From Leptospira perolatii (GTDB lineage: Bacteria; Spirochaetota; Leptospiria; Leptospirales; Leptospiraceae): DNA of 64,000 nucleotides. Where the stretch lies: assembly GCF_002811875.1 (NCBI RefSeq), contig NZ_NPDZ01000001.1, forward strand, positions 372,001-436,000, read 5' to 3'. Positions 36,460 to 45,819 of the stretch are shown here, in pieces. The notes under the pieces are model-generated. The model searched no databases, was not told the DNA's origin, and was given only the letters and a program-made list of their open reading frames with translations. The position numbers were made by a program, and so were the translations under genes. Every line of letters starts with the position of its first letter. Position 1 is the first letter of the stretch.

Positions 36460-38018
36460 TTCCTGTCCGCACTCACGGAATTAGAAGAGATAAGTTCCTC
36501 TAAATGATCTGCTTCGTGAATACTCAGATCCGTCCTGGAGCATATTACTTCAGGACGAACTAAGGCGTATCCGGATTTTCTTCTGGGAGATTCTAGGATT
36601 CCTTCATAAGAAATTTCGAATGTAAGTTTTGGTCGTAAGGAACGAAAAGGACCTCTTTTTTCCAAAACATTTTCCGAACTAAAGCGAAGTACAAGTTCTT
36701 TATCTTTTTCCGAAAAGGCTGGCTTGAATTTGCAGATCGGAACCAGATCTTGTCCCTTCCAAATTCCGAAAGTGAATTCGGAATCGATTTGATTTGGAGA
36801 AAGATTTCGATAAAGTAAAACAACCTTTAAAGTTTTCGGCCCCGGTTTCAAAAGGATCCAATCCTTAGATTCCGATTTTGCTGCTCTTTCGTAGAGTCCG
36901 TTTTTATGCTTTAAGGAAATTCCAGTGACTCCTTTCGGTAATCGATTCAGCAAGCCTTCTAAATTTTCGATCTCGAAAGGCTCTAATTCGGTTTGGACCA
37001 AAACTTCTTCTGATTTTGCAGACTTTATTTTGCTGCCTTGGAGTACATTCTTAAACCAATCCTGAAGATTTTCTCTCCGCGAGTGAAAGGGAACATTTCT
37101 TAAGTCTTGCCCTTTCCATTCCAATAAATCAGTGAGGATCAGTTTGTGCGAAGATGCGCCGAGCTTCTCCGATCCGCTATGCAGGAAGATCGCTTCGAAA
37201 ACTGGATTCTGGAATTCTTTTTTTTCGAGCATCGGAAAATACTTTAAGATTTCATGATTTAAGAATTCAAATGCTTCTGACCAAATGAAAACTCCCCTTT
37301 CTCGCAAAAAAATCTGGCAGCGCGCTCCGTCGTAAATATATTCTGCGATATAATTTCCTTTAGAAAGATCATCTCTTTCCTTTATTGGCCAAAGTGAATA
37401 TTCCGGAAAAGGATGGGGACCTGAGAAGTCTTCAGCCTCCGGCTTTGCGATCATTCTGCGAAAACTATTCTCGTCCCAGCCTAGGTCCTGCTCTAGTCGA
37501 AGGTGTATCTCTCCGATTCCGATTCGATAAATTTGAGAGAGAGATTCGCAAATCATGGCTTCGGTGATATGCCAGTCTAGGCTGTGAGTCAGAAATTTTA
37601 ACAGAATCAATTTTTGGTCGGAATTTACAGATTCCAAAAATTGTAGAAGCGAATCTCTTAGTTGTGCTTCGAATGGGATGGAAACTATACCATCCAACAT
37701 TGAGAAAGTTTCTGATAAATTCTTATCATAATCATTCTTTCCGATTTTCAATAGTAAGGAGATTGTTTCGGTACGATTGCCTACCTCTTCGAAACTTTTC
37801 TCTATCAACCAAATTGGAATTTTGTAATATTCACCAAGCCATTTGGTTAATTTGGAAATTGCGAGCTTGGGATATTTTCTTTTTTTCAAAAAAAGACAAA
37901 TCGCGATGGCAGAATCCGATTCGGATAATTTCGAAAGATATGTAGTTAGTAGTTTCTTCTTTTCAGAATCGGTTCTAGCGGATTCTAAGTTTTTGAAAAG
38001 AATGGACAGTTGTTTCAA
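36453..38018 (-). CDS. ATP-dependent DNA ligase-like protein with catalytic lysine replaced
   Basis: A 521-residue protein of the ATP-dependent DNA ligase family found with a ligase-associated exonuclease. The N-terminal helical DNA-binding domain covers about 1-190. Motif I, normally ExKxDGxR, reads EYIYDGARCQ (about 226-235): the nucleotide-accepting lysine at position 228 is Ile (codon ATT). Motif IV, normally EG(hydrophobic)K, is VTGISLKH, with the glutamate replaced by Thr. Motif V reads DWILLKP, with one lysine missing. An OB-fold region follows. It overlaps the start of the exonuclease's operon partner by 4 bases at 38015-38018. Ligase chemistry should be lost, and a structural or DNA-binding role is possible (inference). 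Confidence 0.75.
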   Translation of the reverse strand: MKQLSILFKNLESARTDSEKKKLLTTYLSKLSESDSAIAICLFLKKRKYPKLAISKLTKWLGEYYKIPIWLIEKSFEEVGNRTETISLLLKIGKNDYDKNLSETFSMLDGIVSIPFEAQLRDSLLQFLESVNSDQKLILLKFLTHSLDWHITEAMICESLSQIYRIGIGEIHLRLEQDLGWDENSFRRMIAKPEAEDFSGPHPFPEYSLWPIKERDDLSKGNYIAEYIYDGARCQIFLRERGVFIWSEAFEFLNHEILKYFPMLEKKEFQNPVFEAIFLHSGSEKLGASSHKLILTDLLEWKGQDLRNVPFHSRRENLQDWFKNVLQGSKIKSAKSEEVLVQTELEPFEIENLEGLLNRLPKGVTGISLKHKNGLYERAAKSESKDWILLKPGPKTLKVVLLYRNLSPNQIDSEFTFGIWKGQDLVPICKFKPAFSEKDKELVLRFSSENVLEKRGPFRSLRPKLTFEISYEGILESPRRKSGYALVRPEVICSRTDLSIHEADHLEELISSNSVSADRNQ

Positions 38019-39007
38019 CGTTCGTCCTCTCCGAAACGAGTCTTGAATTCCTCTGCTCGGATTCCCTTTTCTGTTAAATACCTGGAGATAACTTCGGTCT
38101 TACCGTGGGTCAGAAGTATTTTTTCTGCACCGGTTTCAGTGATTACGTTAATCAATCCTTTCCAATCTGCATGATCTGAGAGTACGAACCCACGATCTAT
38201 ACTTCCTCTTTTTCGATTCGCGGAGATTTGCATCCAGCCGGAGCAAAATCCGGTTCTAATTTCTGAACCTTGCAAATGATCTTCTCCTCCCGGTGGAAGC
38301 AGGTGCAAGGATCCAGGCAAAAAAGGTACATTCCGATTTTGAAGCGGGGGTATTTTCACATTACTTTTACGATACGCTTCGTTTATCACTTCGATGGTTT
38401 CGTGAACTCTAATTTTCTCCCAAGATAGTTCGGGCCATTTTGAGATAAGTTCGTGCAATCCTAAAAGTAACCTTTGTGCTTTTCCTAAAGAATAGCATCT
38501 CAAAACCGATTCGCAACCTTGCGATTGGTTGTACTTCCACCAATCTAGTATTTCCGAAAAAACAAACTCGGCAGAAGGCCAGTCGTAAAATGGAAACGCA
38601 AAAGTGGACTCCGACAAAAAAGTGTGACATCGAATCGGCTCAATCGGAAGACAGGTTTGGTCGGATTCAGTTTTATAATCTCCGCTGATTACGAGCACTT
38701 CTCCTTTGAATTCGAAGCGAATTTGTGCGGACCCTAAGATATGTCCCGCAGGATAAAAACGAATCCTCATCCCATTAATGGCAATTTCTTGTCCGTAATC
38801 TACAGCATTGAGATTTGCATTCGGACCGAGTCTGGAACGAGTGACTTCATATCCGTCTCTTGTGCATAGATAATATTTTGAGCCGGATCTAGCGTGGTCT
38901 GAATGCGCGTGAGTGATTAGAGCTTTCGGTACTGATTTCCAAGGATCTACATATACATCAGCAATCGGGACATAGATTCCCTGCGGTCTAAGCTCTATTA
39001 AGGACAT
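38015..39007 (-). CDS. Ligase-associated DNA exonuclease (metallo-beta-lactamase fold)
   Basis: A 330-residue MBL-fold nuclease of the type encoded next to ATP-dependent DNA ligases in many bacteria, and proposed to act in DNA repair. Metal-ligand motifs: THAHSDHA (about 32-39), GHILGSAQIRF (about 88), ISGDYK (about 108), DHADWKG (about 281), and LTHGKTE (about 300). The length and the HILGSAQ/LSDHADW pattern match the family. Its stop overlaps the ATG of the ligase gene by 4 bases, so they are co-translated. Lhr-type helicase, often a third partner, is not in the window. Confidence 0.85.
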   Translation of the reverse strand: MSLIELRPQGIYVPIADVYVDPWKSVPKALITHAHSDHARSGSKYYLCTRDGYEVTRSRLGPNANLNAVDYGQEIAINGMRIRFYPAGHILGSAQIRFEFKGEVLVISGDYKTESDQTCLPIEPIRCHTFLSESTFAFPFYDWPSAEFVFSEILDWWKYNQSQGCESVLRCYSLGKAQRLLLGLHELISKWPELSWEKIRVHETIEVINEAYRKSNVKIPPLQNRNVPFLPGSLHLLPPGGEDHLQGSEIRTGFCSGWMQISANRKRGSIDRGFVLSDHADWKGLINVITETGAEKILLTHGKTEVISRYLTEKGIRAEEFKTRFGEDER

Positions 39008-39075
39008 TGAATATAGAAAATTGACATAAAAGGTAACTGATTGATTCGAAAAACATAAAGAATTGGATCTTGAAT

Positions 39076-39858
39076 CTACGATACTTTTTGTCGGATATTT
39101 CCGGCGTACTTTTTCAGGTTTTCTAGGAAACTAGGATCTTCCAAAAATTTTGCGAAGAGATCGAACTCTCTCCTTAAGTTTTCGTGCAAGTTCCCGTGAA
39201 ATAAATTGTTTGCGATATCCTTTTCCGCTCTTATCAGATCCAGATTCCATTGGCTCAATTTAGTCGCTACTTTGATAGCGTGCTCTAACGGATTTTCGGA
39301 AGTGTCTATTTCATCAATAATTCCCCATTCGAGAGCCTGGCTTACCGAGATCGGATCTCCCTTTAGAGTAATGCTCAGGGCTTTGGAAGGTCCGACTTTG
39401 CGTGCAAGGCTTGTAATCAAAGGAGGTCCGTTAAATCTGATTTCTGGTCGAAACAATATCGTTTTCTTTTCTGCGATGATATAATCTCCGCAAAGAGCTA
39501 AATCGAATCCGCCAGCAGAGCAGAATCCTTTGAGCAGTGCGATCACTGGTTTTGGGTAAGAATAGATTTCATAATGATATTCTAATATTCGATGGCGAAA
39601 TGAGTCCAAATTGGTCTGGATGACTTCCTCAAGATCGTATCCCGCACAAAAATTCTTACCTTCCGCGTTCAAGACGATCCCGCAAATTTGGTCATTCGAT
39701 TTTGTAGTAGAAAACACGTATTCGAGCTCGTCTCGAAGTTTCATGTTTAATGCGTTGTTGTATTCGGGGCGATTCAGAGTGACGATCAAGATCGATTCTC
39801 TGTGCTGAGTTTTTAAATGGACAAGCTTGGAAAAGTTACCGTCATCAGCAATTGTCAT
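39076..39858 (-). CDS. Enoyl-CoA hydratase/isomerase (crotonase) family protein
   Basis: A 260-residue crotonase-fold protein, likely hydrating or isomerising acyl-CoA in fatty-acid degradation. The oxyanion-hole motif reads [15 protein letters not shown] (about 65-79) and the second glycine loop reads [22 protein letters not shown] (about 108-129). The catalytic-acid positions of enoyl-CoA hydratase are not both clearly conserved (SAGGFD in place of the usual GxGCE), so the reaction is uncertain. ATG 39858 is chosen, overlapping the 3' end of the CDF gene by 14 bases; the longer frame would overlap by 80. Confidence 0.72.
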   Translation of the reverse strand: MTIADDGNFSKLVHLKTQHRESILIVTLNRPEYNNALNMKLRDELEYVFSTTKSNDQICGIVLNAEGKNFCAGYDLEEVIQTNLDSFRHRILEYHYEIYSYPKPVIALLKGFCSAGGFDLALCGDYIIAEKKTILFRPEIRFNGPPLITSLARKVGPSKALSITLKGDPISVSQALEWGIIDEIDTSENPLEHAIKVATKLSQWNLDLIRAEKDIANNLFHGNLHENLRREFDLFAKFLEDPSFLENLKKYAGNIRQKVS

Positions 39859-40810
39859 AAGGGCATTCTGCTCCTGTTGGTTCGAGCTCGACGGTTGCAT
39901 GCGGAATTTTGAATTCCTTTGCAATCAATCTGATCTTTTCTTTCAACTTTTGCCCCGCTGCTAAAGTGGTTTCTTTTACACTAACGTGCAAGGTCAGCAC
40001 ATGATAGTCTCCGTCCATCGACCATAGGTGGAGGTCATGTACTTCCGAGACTCCCTTAAGCTTTAATATTCTAGATTCCAATTCCTTGGTATCGATTCCT
40101 TCGGGAGTCGACTGCAAATGCAATCTGAGCACTTTTCTTAGATTCCGAAAAGCTAATATTCCGACCCAGATAGAAATTACAATGGACAAAACGGTATCTA
40201 CCCAATTCCAACCGAATAAAATCAAAAGTATGCTGCCAATAAATACTGCGACCCAGCCTAGAACATCTTCTAATAAATGAAGGGAAACTGTTTTGGCGTT
40301 CACTCCTTCCACGCCTTTCATCCGCAACATCGCCGCACCGTTTACCAAAACACCTAATACGGATAAGCTGAGCATTCCCCATCCGTTTGGCGAAGTCGGA
40401 TACTGTAGTCTGGAAATCGCAGCGCTTAGAATAAGAACCGAGCCGCAAACTAATACGAGTGAATTTACTAAAGCCGCCGACAGCCCCAACCTCTTATATC
40501 CGAAGGTAAAAGTCTGGGTCCTAGGTCTAGAGGCGATTTTTTGAAAAATCCAAGCAATTGCCAAAAAACCACTATCACCCAAATCGTGGAGAGCATCCGA
40601 AAGAATCGCCAAACTGCCGGTGATATATCCGCCTACGAATTCGATAATTGCAAAAGTAAAATTTAGTCCGAAAGCGATCAGAAAGGCGCCGGAACTATCC
40701 GGAATCGGACCGTGGGAATGCGAATGGAAATCGCCGTGTGAATGAGTATGACTAGTGTGATGGCCATGCTCATGATCGTGTGCATCCGAATGAGGGTGCT
40801 TGCCGTGCAT
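39845..40810 (-). CDS. Cation diffusion facilitator (zinc-exporter-like)
   Basis: A 321-residue CDF transporter exporting Zn2+ or a similar metal in exchange for protons. The N-terminus is very His-rich (about ten HxH/HDHEHG repeats in the first 35 residues). Six membrane helices span about 45-220. The metal-site motif HDLGD (helix II, about 92-96) and the His/Asp pair in helix V (HLLEDVLGW, about 180) fit the zinc type, ZitB/CzcD. A cytoplasmic domain of about 100 residues contains [19 protein letters not shown], conserved in the family. It is followed closely by the crotonase gene. Confidence 0.88.
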   Translation of the reverse strand: MHGKHPHSDAHDHEHGHHTSHTHSHGDFHSHSHGPIPDSSGAFLIAFGLNFTFAIIEFVGGYITGSLAILSDALHDLGDSGFLAIAWIFQKIASRPRTQTFTFGYKRLGLSAALVNSLVLVCGSVLILSAAISRLQYPTSPNGWGMLSLSVLGVLVNGAAMLRMKGVEGVNAKTVSLHLLEDVLGWVAVFIGSILLILFGWNWVDTVLSIVISIWVGILAFRNLRKVLRLHLQSTPEGIDTKELESRILKLKGVSEVHDLHLWSMDGDYHVLTLHVSVKETTLAAGQKLKEKIRLIAKEFKIPHATVELEPTGAECPYDNC

Positions 40811-40903
40811 AAATGTATGCTAGCATCGAATCAAAGTTTCTTCCAACTTATTTTTATAGAAAGTAGTTGCTGGATAACGCGAACTCTTTATCGATTAATT
40901 CGG

Positions 40904-41509
40904 ATGAACACAGCCGAAAAAATAGAGCAGTTGAAGCTAATCCAAAATCAAGTTTCCCAGTGCAAGTTGTGCAAGTTGCATACGACTCGGACCCAAACAG
41001 TTTTTGGAGAGGGAAATCCGGATGCTGAGATTATGTTTATCGGAGAAGGACCCGGCAAACAGGAAGATTTGATGGGAAGGCCTTTTGTAGGAAGGGCGGG
41101 GGAACTACTGACAAGAATCATTGAAAATGGTATCGGAGTACCTAGGGATAATGTATTTATCGCAAACCTGACTAAGTGCAGGCCAACAGTAGATTTGAAA
41201 TTCGAAAAAGACAGACCACCTGACGAGGAAGAGAGCGCTGCTTGTTCTCCTTACTTGGTTCGTCAGATTGCAGTGATACAACCGAAGGTAATCATTACTT
41301 TAGGAAATCCTTCTACAAAATTCGTGCTAAATACGAAGGAAGGAATTACCAAGCTGAGAGGAAAGTGGGGAGATTTTCACGGAATTCCAGTGATGCCTAC
41401 GTATCACCCTAGCTATGTGCTTCGGAATGGTGGAGAGAATAGTCCGCTCAAAAGAGAAGTCTGGGAAGATATTAAATTGGTTTTACTCAAACTGGGTTGG
41501 AGAAAGTAA
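40904..41509 (+). CDS. Uracil-DNA glycosylase, family 4
   Basis: Removes uracil from DNA in base-excision repair. The ATG at 40904 gives a 201-residue protein typical of the family; the longer frame runs antisense through the His-rich CDF start and is excluded. Iron-sulphur Cys in SQCKLCKLH (about 15-23) and ACSPYL (with a further Cys in LTKCRP). Motif A is GEGPGKQEDLMGRPFVG (about 46-62), and motif B is PTYHPSYVLR (about 168-177). It is divergent from the CDF gene and no specific partner is seen. Confidence 0.92.
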   Translation: MNTAEKIEQLKLIQNQVSQCKLCKLHTTRTQTVFGEGNPDAEIMFIGEGPGKQEDLMGRPFVGRAGELLTRIIENGIGVPRDNVFIANLTKCRPTVDLKFEKDRPPDEEESAACSPYLVRQIAVIQPKVIITLGNPSTKFVLNTKEGITKLRGKWGDFHGIPVMPTYHPSYVLRNGGENSPLKREVWEDIKLVLLKLGWRK

Positions 41510-41674
41510 AAGTTAGTTGGTTCCGAGTTCCAACCATTCGTTCTTGAATCCGAAAAACAAAAATTTATTTCTTGCTTGCACAGATCGGCTTTTATTCTAT
41601 TTCCTCGCAGCATCGCTGCTCTGTACATAAGATACGGCGACTGCAGATAATTCATATTGGATATGGAGGACAGA

Positions 41675-42649
41675 ATGAATTCCGTTCAGGATACGAGACT
41701 ACAATTTGACGGAAAGGGGAAAGATCTTTTCGTAATCTATTTGTCGAATGCGCTAACCACTATCGTTACGATCGGTATTTATTATTTTTGGGCAACCGTA
41801 AAAACCACAAAGTATCTGCACCAACATCTTATCTTTCAGGGCCATCGTTTTGATTTTCATGCGACAGGCAAAGAAAAGTTCATAGGGTTTTTGAAGGCGT
41901 TAGTTTTATTCGTAGGTGTGTACATCATAATTGCCCTGTTGCAATGGGTATTAACCGTAATTTTATCCGCACAAGTTGCCGCCATCCTTTCTGCACTTTT
42001 GATTGTGGCCGTTTTATTGGCATTAATACCTTTTGTAATTATCGGGAGCAGGAGATATTACCTAAGCAGAACTTCGTTTAACAATATTCGTTTTCATTTT
42101 GCGGGACATCCTCTAGAATTAGTAAAGATTTATGTTCCAGGAGTGCTTCTCTCTATTATCACTTTCGGAATTTATACCAACTGGCTCACAGTCAAGTTGC
42201 AGAAATTCTACATGAGCAATACGTATTACGGAAATGCATCCTTTCAGTTTGAGGGAAAAGGTCTGGATTTACTACTGATCAATTTGAAGGGATTCTTTCT
42301 TACAGTGATCACAGCTGGAATTTACTCCTCTTGGTATACCGCAAACCTGCAAAACTATATCTATAACCATACTAGTTTTAATGGAATCAGGTTAAGATCG
42401 GACCTTCGAGGAGGCAGAATCTTTTTGCTTACCTTGTATTCTATCTTGTTAATTCTGATTACGGTCGGTATTGCCGTACCTTGGATCGCAGTTCGATGGA
42501 TCAAACTTTATCTAGAAGCGATCTCTCTGGAAGTTTCTCCTGATTTAAGTGCGATTCGTCCTGATTTCGATCGAGGAGCTTCGCCTCTCGCCGACGGAAT
42601 GGAAAGCGTTGCGAGTCTTGCGGACGCCTTGTCCAATTTTCTAGGTTAG
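41675..42649 (+). CDS. DUF898 (YjgN-like) membrane protein
   Basis: A 324-residue polytopic protein of the DUF898/YjgN family, function unknown. The ATG at 41675 has a GGAGG 5 bases upstream; the ATG at 41663 and the TTG at 41657 are less likely. The sequence has four related units, each with an FxGKGxxL-like or FAGHPLEL start, a hydrophobic helix ending in ITxGIY and a WxxVKxxK/WYTANLQ end. They are located about 8-60, 128-180, 190-245 and 245-300. It is probably an inner-membrane protein. M48 peptidase and a lipase-like protein follow on the same strand. Confidence 0.75.
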   Translation: MNSVQDTRLQFDGKGKDLFVIYLSNALTTIVTIGIYYFWATVKTTKYLHQHLIFQGHRFDFHATGKEKFIGFLKALVLFVGVYIIIALLQWVLTVILSAQVAAILSALLIVAVLLALIPFVIIGSRRYYLSRTSFNNIRFHFAGHPLELVKIYVPGVLLSIITFGIYTNWLTVKLQKFYMSNTYYGNASFQFEGKGLDLLLINLKGFFLTVITAGIYSSWYTANLQNYIYNHTSFNGIRLRSDLRGGRIFLLTLYSILLILITVGIAVPWIAVRWIKLYLEAISLEVSPDLSAIRPDFDRGASPLADGMESVASLADALSNFLG

Positions 42650-42730
42650 AGCATCCGATTTTCATAGGAATGTGCTGGACGAAGAACACTCTAAGAGGTC
42701 ATTCTATCGAAAGCCGTAAAAGGTGTCAGA

Positions 42731-43894
42731 ATGAAGGGATTGTTATACGACGGAGAAACTCCTGTCCCGAAAGAAGGGCACCTTTTACTCAAACCGCAAT
42801 TCTTTGAATTCATTTCTGGGGAAACCAAAAGCCAATTTTCCTATTCCGATATTTTAGAACTCGAAACTCTAGGTGGCGAGTACCGCCTAGAGCTAAAGAA
42901 CAAAACCAATCCGCATATTAATCTGATCTTGGCCTTCTACTCTAAGGAAGATTATACATCCTTAATAGACAACTGGAAGTCCTACAGAAAGTCTGGAAAG
43001 CGATCGCTTCTGCCTTTTTGGTACGATCTATCTCCCTGGAAGAAAATTTTTACTTTAGCAGTGGCTGCTACCGTAGTTGTGGTCCTGTATAATGTTTTGC
43101 TTTCGATGTCTCATCACTTTGTGCCTTTGTCCTATGATACTTCTAGGGTGCCTTTGGTCTCGAGTAAGATTCGAGAGATGCTACATGTTTGTTCAGATCG
43201 AGAACTGAATTCCTTTGTGGATAGTCTTTCCAAAAGATTAAAGCATGCTGACGATCCGTTTACTTACGACATCGTAGTCGTGCAAGAGGAAGTGAACAAT
43301 GCTTTTGCCTTGCCCGGAGGCAATATAATCCTATTTACTGAGTTGTTAAAAGACATGGAATCTCCCGAAGAGCTGGCTGGGGTTCTGGCTCACGAGATGG
43401 CCCATGTCAGAAAGCGACACGGAATCAGAAACGAAATTCAATTTCTCGGCAATTTCTTTTTCTTATCCCTCGCGATCGGCGCTGGATTTGAAGGCGTGGA
43501 CTTTATAGAAAATCTGGATACTTTTTACGAGATTACTAGTGCAGCAATTTTTAAACAAAAGTTCTCTCGAGAGTTCGAGGAAGAAGCCGATTCGGTAGCA
43601 CTCGAGAGTCTTAAGTCTGCGAGGATTTCAGCGAAAGGTTTTTTAGACTGGTTTGAAAGAATGCAGAAAAAATATGAGTCCGATTCCGAATCCGATTCTT
43701 ATGCCGCTTCGATTCCAAGTTTCTTGAGTTCTCATCCTACTACTGAATCGAGAATGAATAAAATTCGGGGAGTTCTATCGGATCCTTCTTTTCCGAAGGA
43801 TCGAATCGGTATTTCTAGAAGGAAATGGATGGATTTGCGGGAAAGATGCGGTCCTAAAATGGAAGAATCTCAGCAAGCAACTGTTCCAAACTAA
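42731..43894 (+). CDS. Membrane-anchored M48 family metallopeptidase
   Basis: A 387-residue zinc peptidase. The N-terminal 95 residues form a beta-rich domain (PH-like in outline). One membrane helix covers about 106-126. The peptidase domain follows with HEMAHVRKRHG (about 221-231): two zinc His and the catalytic Glu. The third ligand lies in the EFEEEADSVALESL helix (about 281-295). It resembles the BepA/Oma1 type that degrades misassembled envelope proteins, with the active site in the periplasm as inferred from the single helix. Located after the DUF898 gene. Confidence 0.83.
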   Translation: MKGLLYDGETPVPKEGHLLLKPQFFEFISGETKSQFSYSDILELETLGGEYRLELKNKTNPHINLILAFYSKEDYTSLIDNWKSYRKSGKRSLLPFWYDLSPWKKIFTLAVAATVVVVLYNVLLSMSHHFVPLSYDTSRVPLVSSKIREMLHVCSDRELNSFVDSLSKRLKHADDPFTYDIVVVQEEVNNAFALPGGNIILFTELLKDMESPEELAGVLAHEMAHVRKRHGIRNEIQFLGNFFFLSLAIGAGFEGVDFIENLDTFYEITSAAIFKQKFSREFEEEADSVALESLKSARISAKGFLDWFERMQKKYESDSESDSYAASIPSFLSSHPTTESRMNKIRGVLSDPSFPKDRIGISRRKWMDLRERCGPKMEESQQATVPN

Positions 43895-43955
43895 AGAATT
43901 TGGTTTATTACGAAAAAATATATTAAGAAAAAGGATTTAAGGAGAATAAAATAGA

Positions 43956-44828
43956 ATGAGTGAATTGGCGAAATACTACGACATTCAGGAAAAGAGCTTT
44001 CAGAATAAGGACAAACTACGCATTTCTTATAAAGTGTGCCGCTCTAAAAATCCAGTACCTGGTAGAGTATTAGTTGTGCACCACGGGATCGGAGAGCATA
44101 GCGGTAGATACGAGAATCTCTTGGAAGGATTGCAGAACGACGGCTGGGTAGTTTATATAATCGATGCAAAAGGCCACGGCAAATCCGAAGGAAGTCGCGG
44201 AATCGTAAAAAACTTTTCGGAGTATTTAGACGACCTGAATCAACTGATCGAAATTGCCAAAGATGCGGAACACGTGGAGAAAGTTTTTCTACTCGGACAT
44301 TCCATGGGAGCGGATGTAGCACTTTTCTATTCTGGATCGGGAAACCATCAAGACAAGCTTAGAGGTTTGGTTTTGAGCGGCTTGGCTATCGAAGTCAAAA
44401 GTAATGTGATAGTTTCGATCCAAAGAGGTGTCGGTTCTCTTGCTGCGAAGCTTACTCCTACGTTAGGAGCTCCTACAGGTTTGAATATCAAGGATCTTTC
44501 TAGAGATAAGGCCGTCGTAGAAGCTTACAAAAAAGATCCTTTGGTCCATGGAATGGCTTCTGCTGCGCTTGGAAATTTCCTGCTTAATTGTTACAACGAC
44601 GGATTAAAGATGGCTTCTAATCTAAAAATTCCGGTGTATCTTTTTCACGGAAAATCTGACAATATAGTAATGTATACAGGCACGGTCAAGGCCTTCGAGA
44701 CGATCCCTTCTAAGGATAAAAGTATGAATATTTACGAAGGCTTATATCATGAAACCATGAACGAGTTAGAAAGTGATAAAAGAAAAGTTTTATCCGATCT
44801 TGCGTCTTGGCTGGCAAAACATTCTTAA
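43956..44828 (+). CDS. Monoacylglycerol-lipase-like alpha/beta hydrolase
   Basis: A 290-residue cytosolic serine hydrolase. The nucleophile elbow is GHSMGAD (about 114-120), the oxyanion segment reads HHGIGEHSGRYE (about 43-54), and the catalytic His lies in YHETMNE (about 266-272), with Asp in HGKSDNIV (about 233). The length and these motifs match the MgLL/lysophospholipase type that hydrolyses monoacylglycerol. A good AAGGAG site lies upstream. No signal sequence is visible. A perfect terminator-like hairpin follows at 44859-44890. Confidence 0.85.
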   Translation: MSELAKYYDIQEKSFQNKDKLRISYKVCRSKNPVPGRVLVVHHGIGEHSGRYENLLEGLQNDGWVVYIIDAKGHGKSEGSRGIVKNFSEYLDDLNQLIEIAKDAEHVEKVFLLGHSMGADVALFYSGSGNHQDKLRGLVLSGLAIEVKSNVIVSIQRGVGSLAAKLTPTLGAPTGLNIKDLSRDKAVVEAYKKDPLVHGMASAALGNFLLNCYNDGLKMASNLKIPVYLFHGKSDNIVMYTGTVKAFETIPSKDKSMNIYEGLYHETMNELESDKRKVLSDLASWLAKHS

Positions 44829-44858
44829 GTAGAATCAATTGTTGATTTCGAAAAGCGC

Positions 44859-44890
44859 AGAAAAGGGAAGTTGAAAAACTTCCCTTTTCT
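44859..44890. terminator. Bidirectional terminator between convergent genes
   Basis: A perfect 14-base stem (44859-44872 with 44877-44890) and a GAAA loop, with an A-run on the left and a T-run on the right. It lies 30 bases after the lipase-like gene and overlaps the stop of the convergent lipoprotein gene, so it can end both transcripts. Confidence 0.88.
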
Positions 44891-45819
44891 TATTCTCCCT
44901 TCTTCTTTTTTAACCAGTCTGCGATCACTTCGTAGATTTCCGGTCCAGCTTCTTCATAAGAAAAAAGTGACATGTGATCGTAGTCGATGCTTGCTCGATT
45001 GTCTCTTCCGACTTCCCAGAAATATTTTTCTCCTTTTTTCCTTCTATACACCGGATGAACTGATTCGCTTGGACTGACATTGTCCAATTTGCCGGTGACG
45101 AATAAAGTAGGCACTTCCATCGCTTCGAAATCCGCCCAAAGCTTCGAGTCGAGCGAAGGAAGATAGTTCCAAAGATTACGATATAAGAATATAGTTTTAG
45201 GGTCGTCCTCATCAAAGGAGATATATCTAGAGCAAAAAGAATCTTTCTGTTTGCATTTGAGGGAAAGATCGGATCCAAAGCGCTTTTCTTTGGTCATCTC
45301 TTCTATAAAACTATCGTTATACTGATAGTCCATTCCGGTTCCCAAAAAGAATGTCTTTGCGACCGATGGGTCCTTCTTTTGGCTGAGATAATGCAACACT
45401 GCTTGGCCGCCTACGGAGACTCCGCCTAGAATGATATCTTTTCTCTTTGCTATTTTTTGAACCTGAGAAATTGCCTGAGGCAGTACCTTATCACCGATTT
45501 CTTTCAGGTCTAAGTTCTGATAGTTTTCGAAGTGCAGGAACCAAACAGAAAATCCGTTGCCGTTCAATACTCCGATTAATCCGGAATATTCTCCTAGATA
45601 AAGGGCCTTCTTATTTACTAGTACCGGATCTACGATTAAGATAGGTGGATAATCAGAGTTTTCGTAAGAGAAAGTAGTTAAGTAGAGATTCGGGCCGATA
45701 TTTGCGGTCTGTTTTCCGAATTTTTCCTCAGTAATAACTGTAAAACTTGTGCATGCACCTAAAACAACTAACAATGCTATGGCGAAAAAACGCTTTTGGA
45801 TGATTTTGAATTGGGACAT
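44890..45819 (-). CDS. Alpha/beta-hydrolase lipoprotein (PHA-synthase-like in outline)
   Basis: A 309-residue protein with a lipoprotein signal ending VLGAC (acylated Cys about 22). The hydrolase part has GVSVGG (about 124-129) as the nucleophile elbow, GTGMDYQY, and a final DYDHMSLF segment with a likely catalytic His near residue 290. PxLLIVDPVLVNK-like strand order recalls PHA-synthase/poly-hydroxyalkanoate-type hydrolases, but the low similarity I can judge by eye makes this uncertain. It is co-translated with the next gene (45819 shared base). Its partner encodes a related enzyme, so the two may be an old duplication. Confidence 0.65.
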   Translation of the reverse strand: MSQFKIIQKRFFAIALLVVLGACTSFTVITEEKFGKQTANIGPNLYLTTFSYENSDYPPILIVDPVLVNKKALYLGEYSGLIGVLNGNGFSVWFLHFENYQNLDLKEIGDKVLPQAISQVQKIAKRKDIILGGVSVGGQAVLHYLSQKKDPSVAKTFFLGTGMDYQYNDSFIEEMTKEKRFGSDLSLKCKQKDSFCSRYISFDEDDPKTIFLYRNLWNYLPSLDSKLWADFEAMEVPTLFVTGKLDNVSPSESVHPVYRRKKGEKYFWEVGRDNRASIDYDHMSLFSYEEAGPEIYEVIADWLKKKKGE

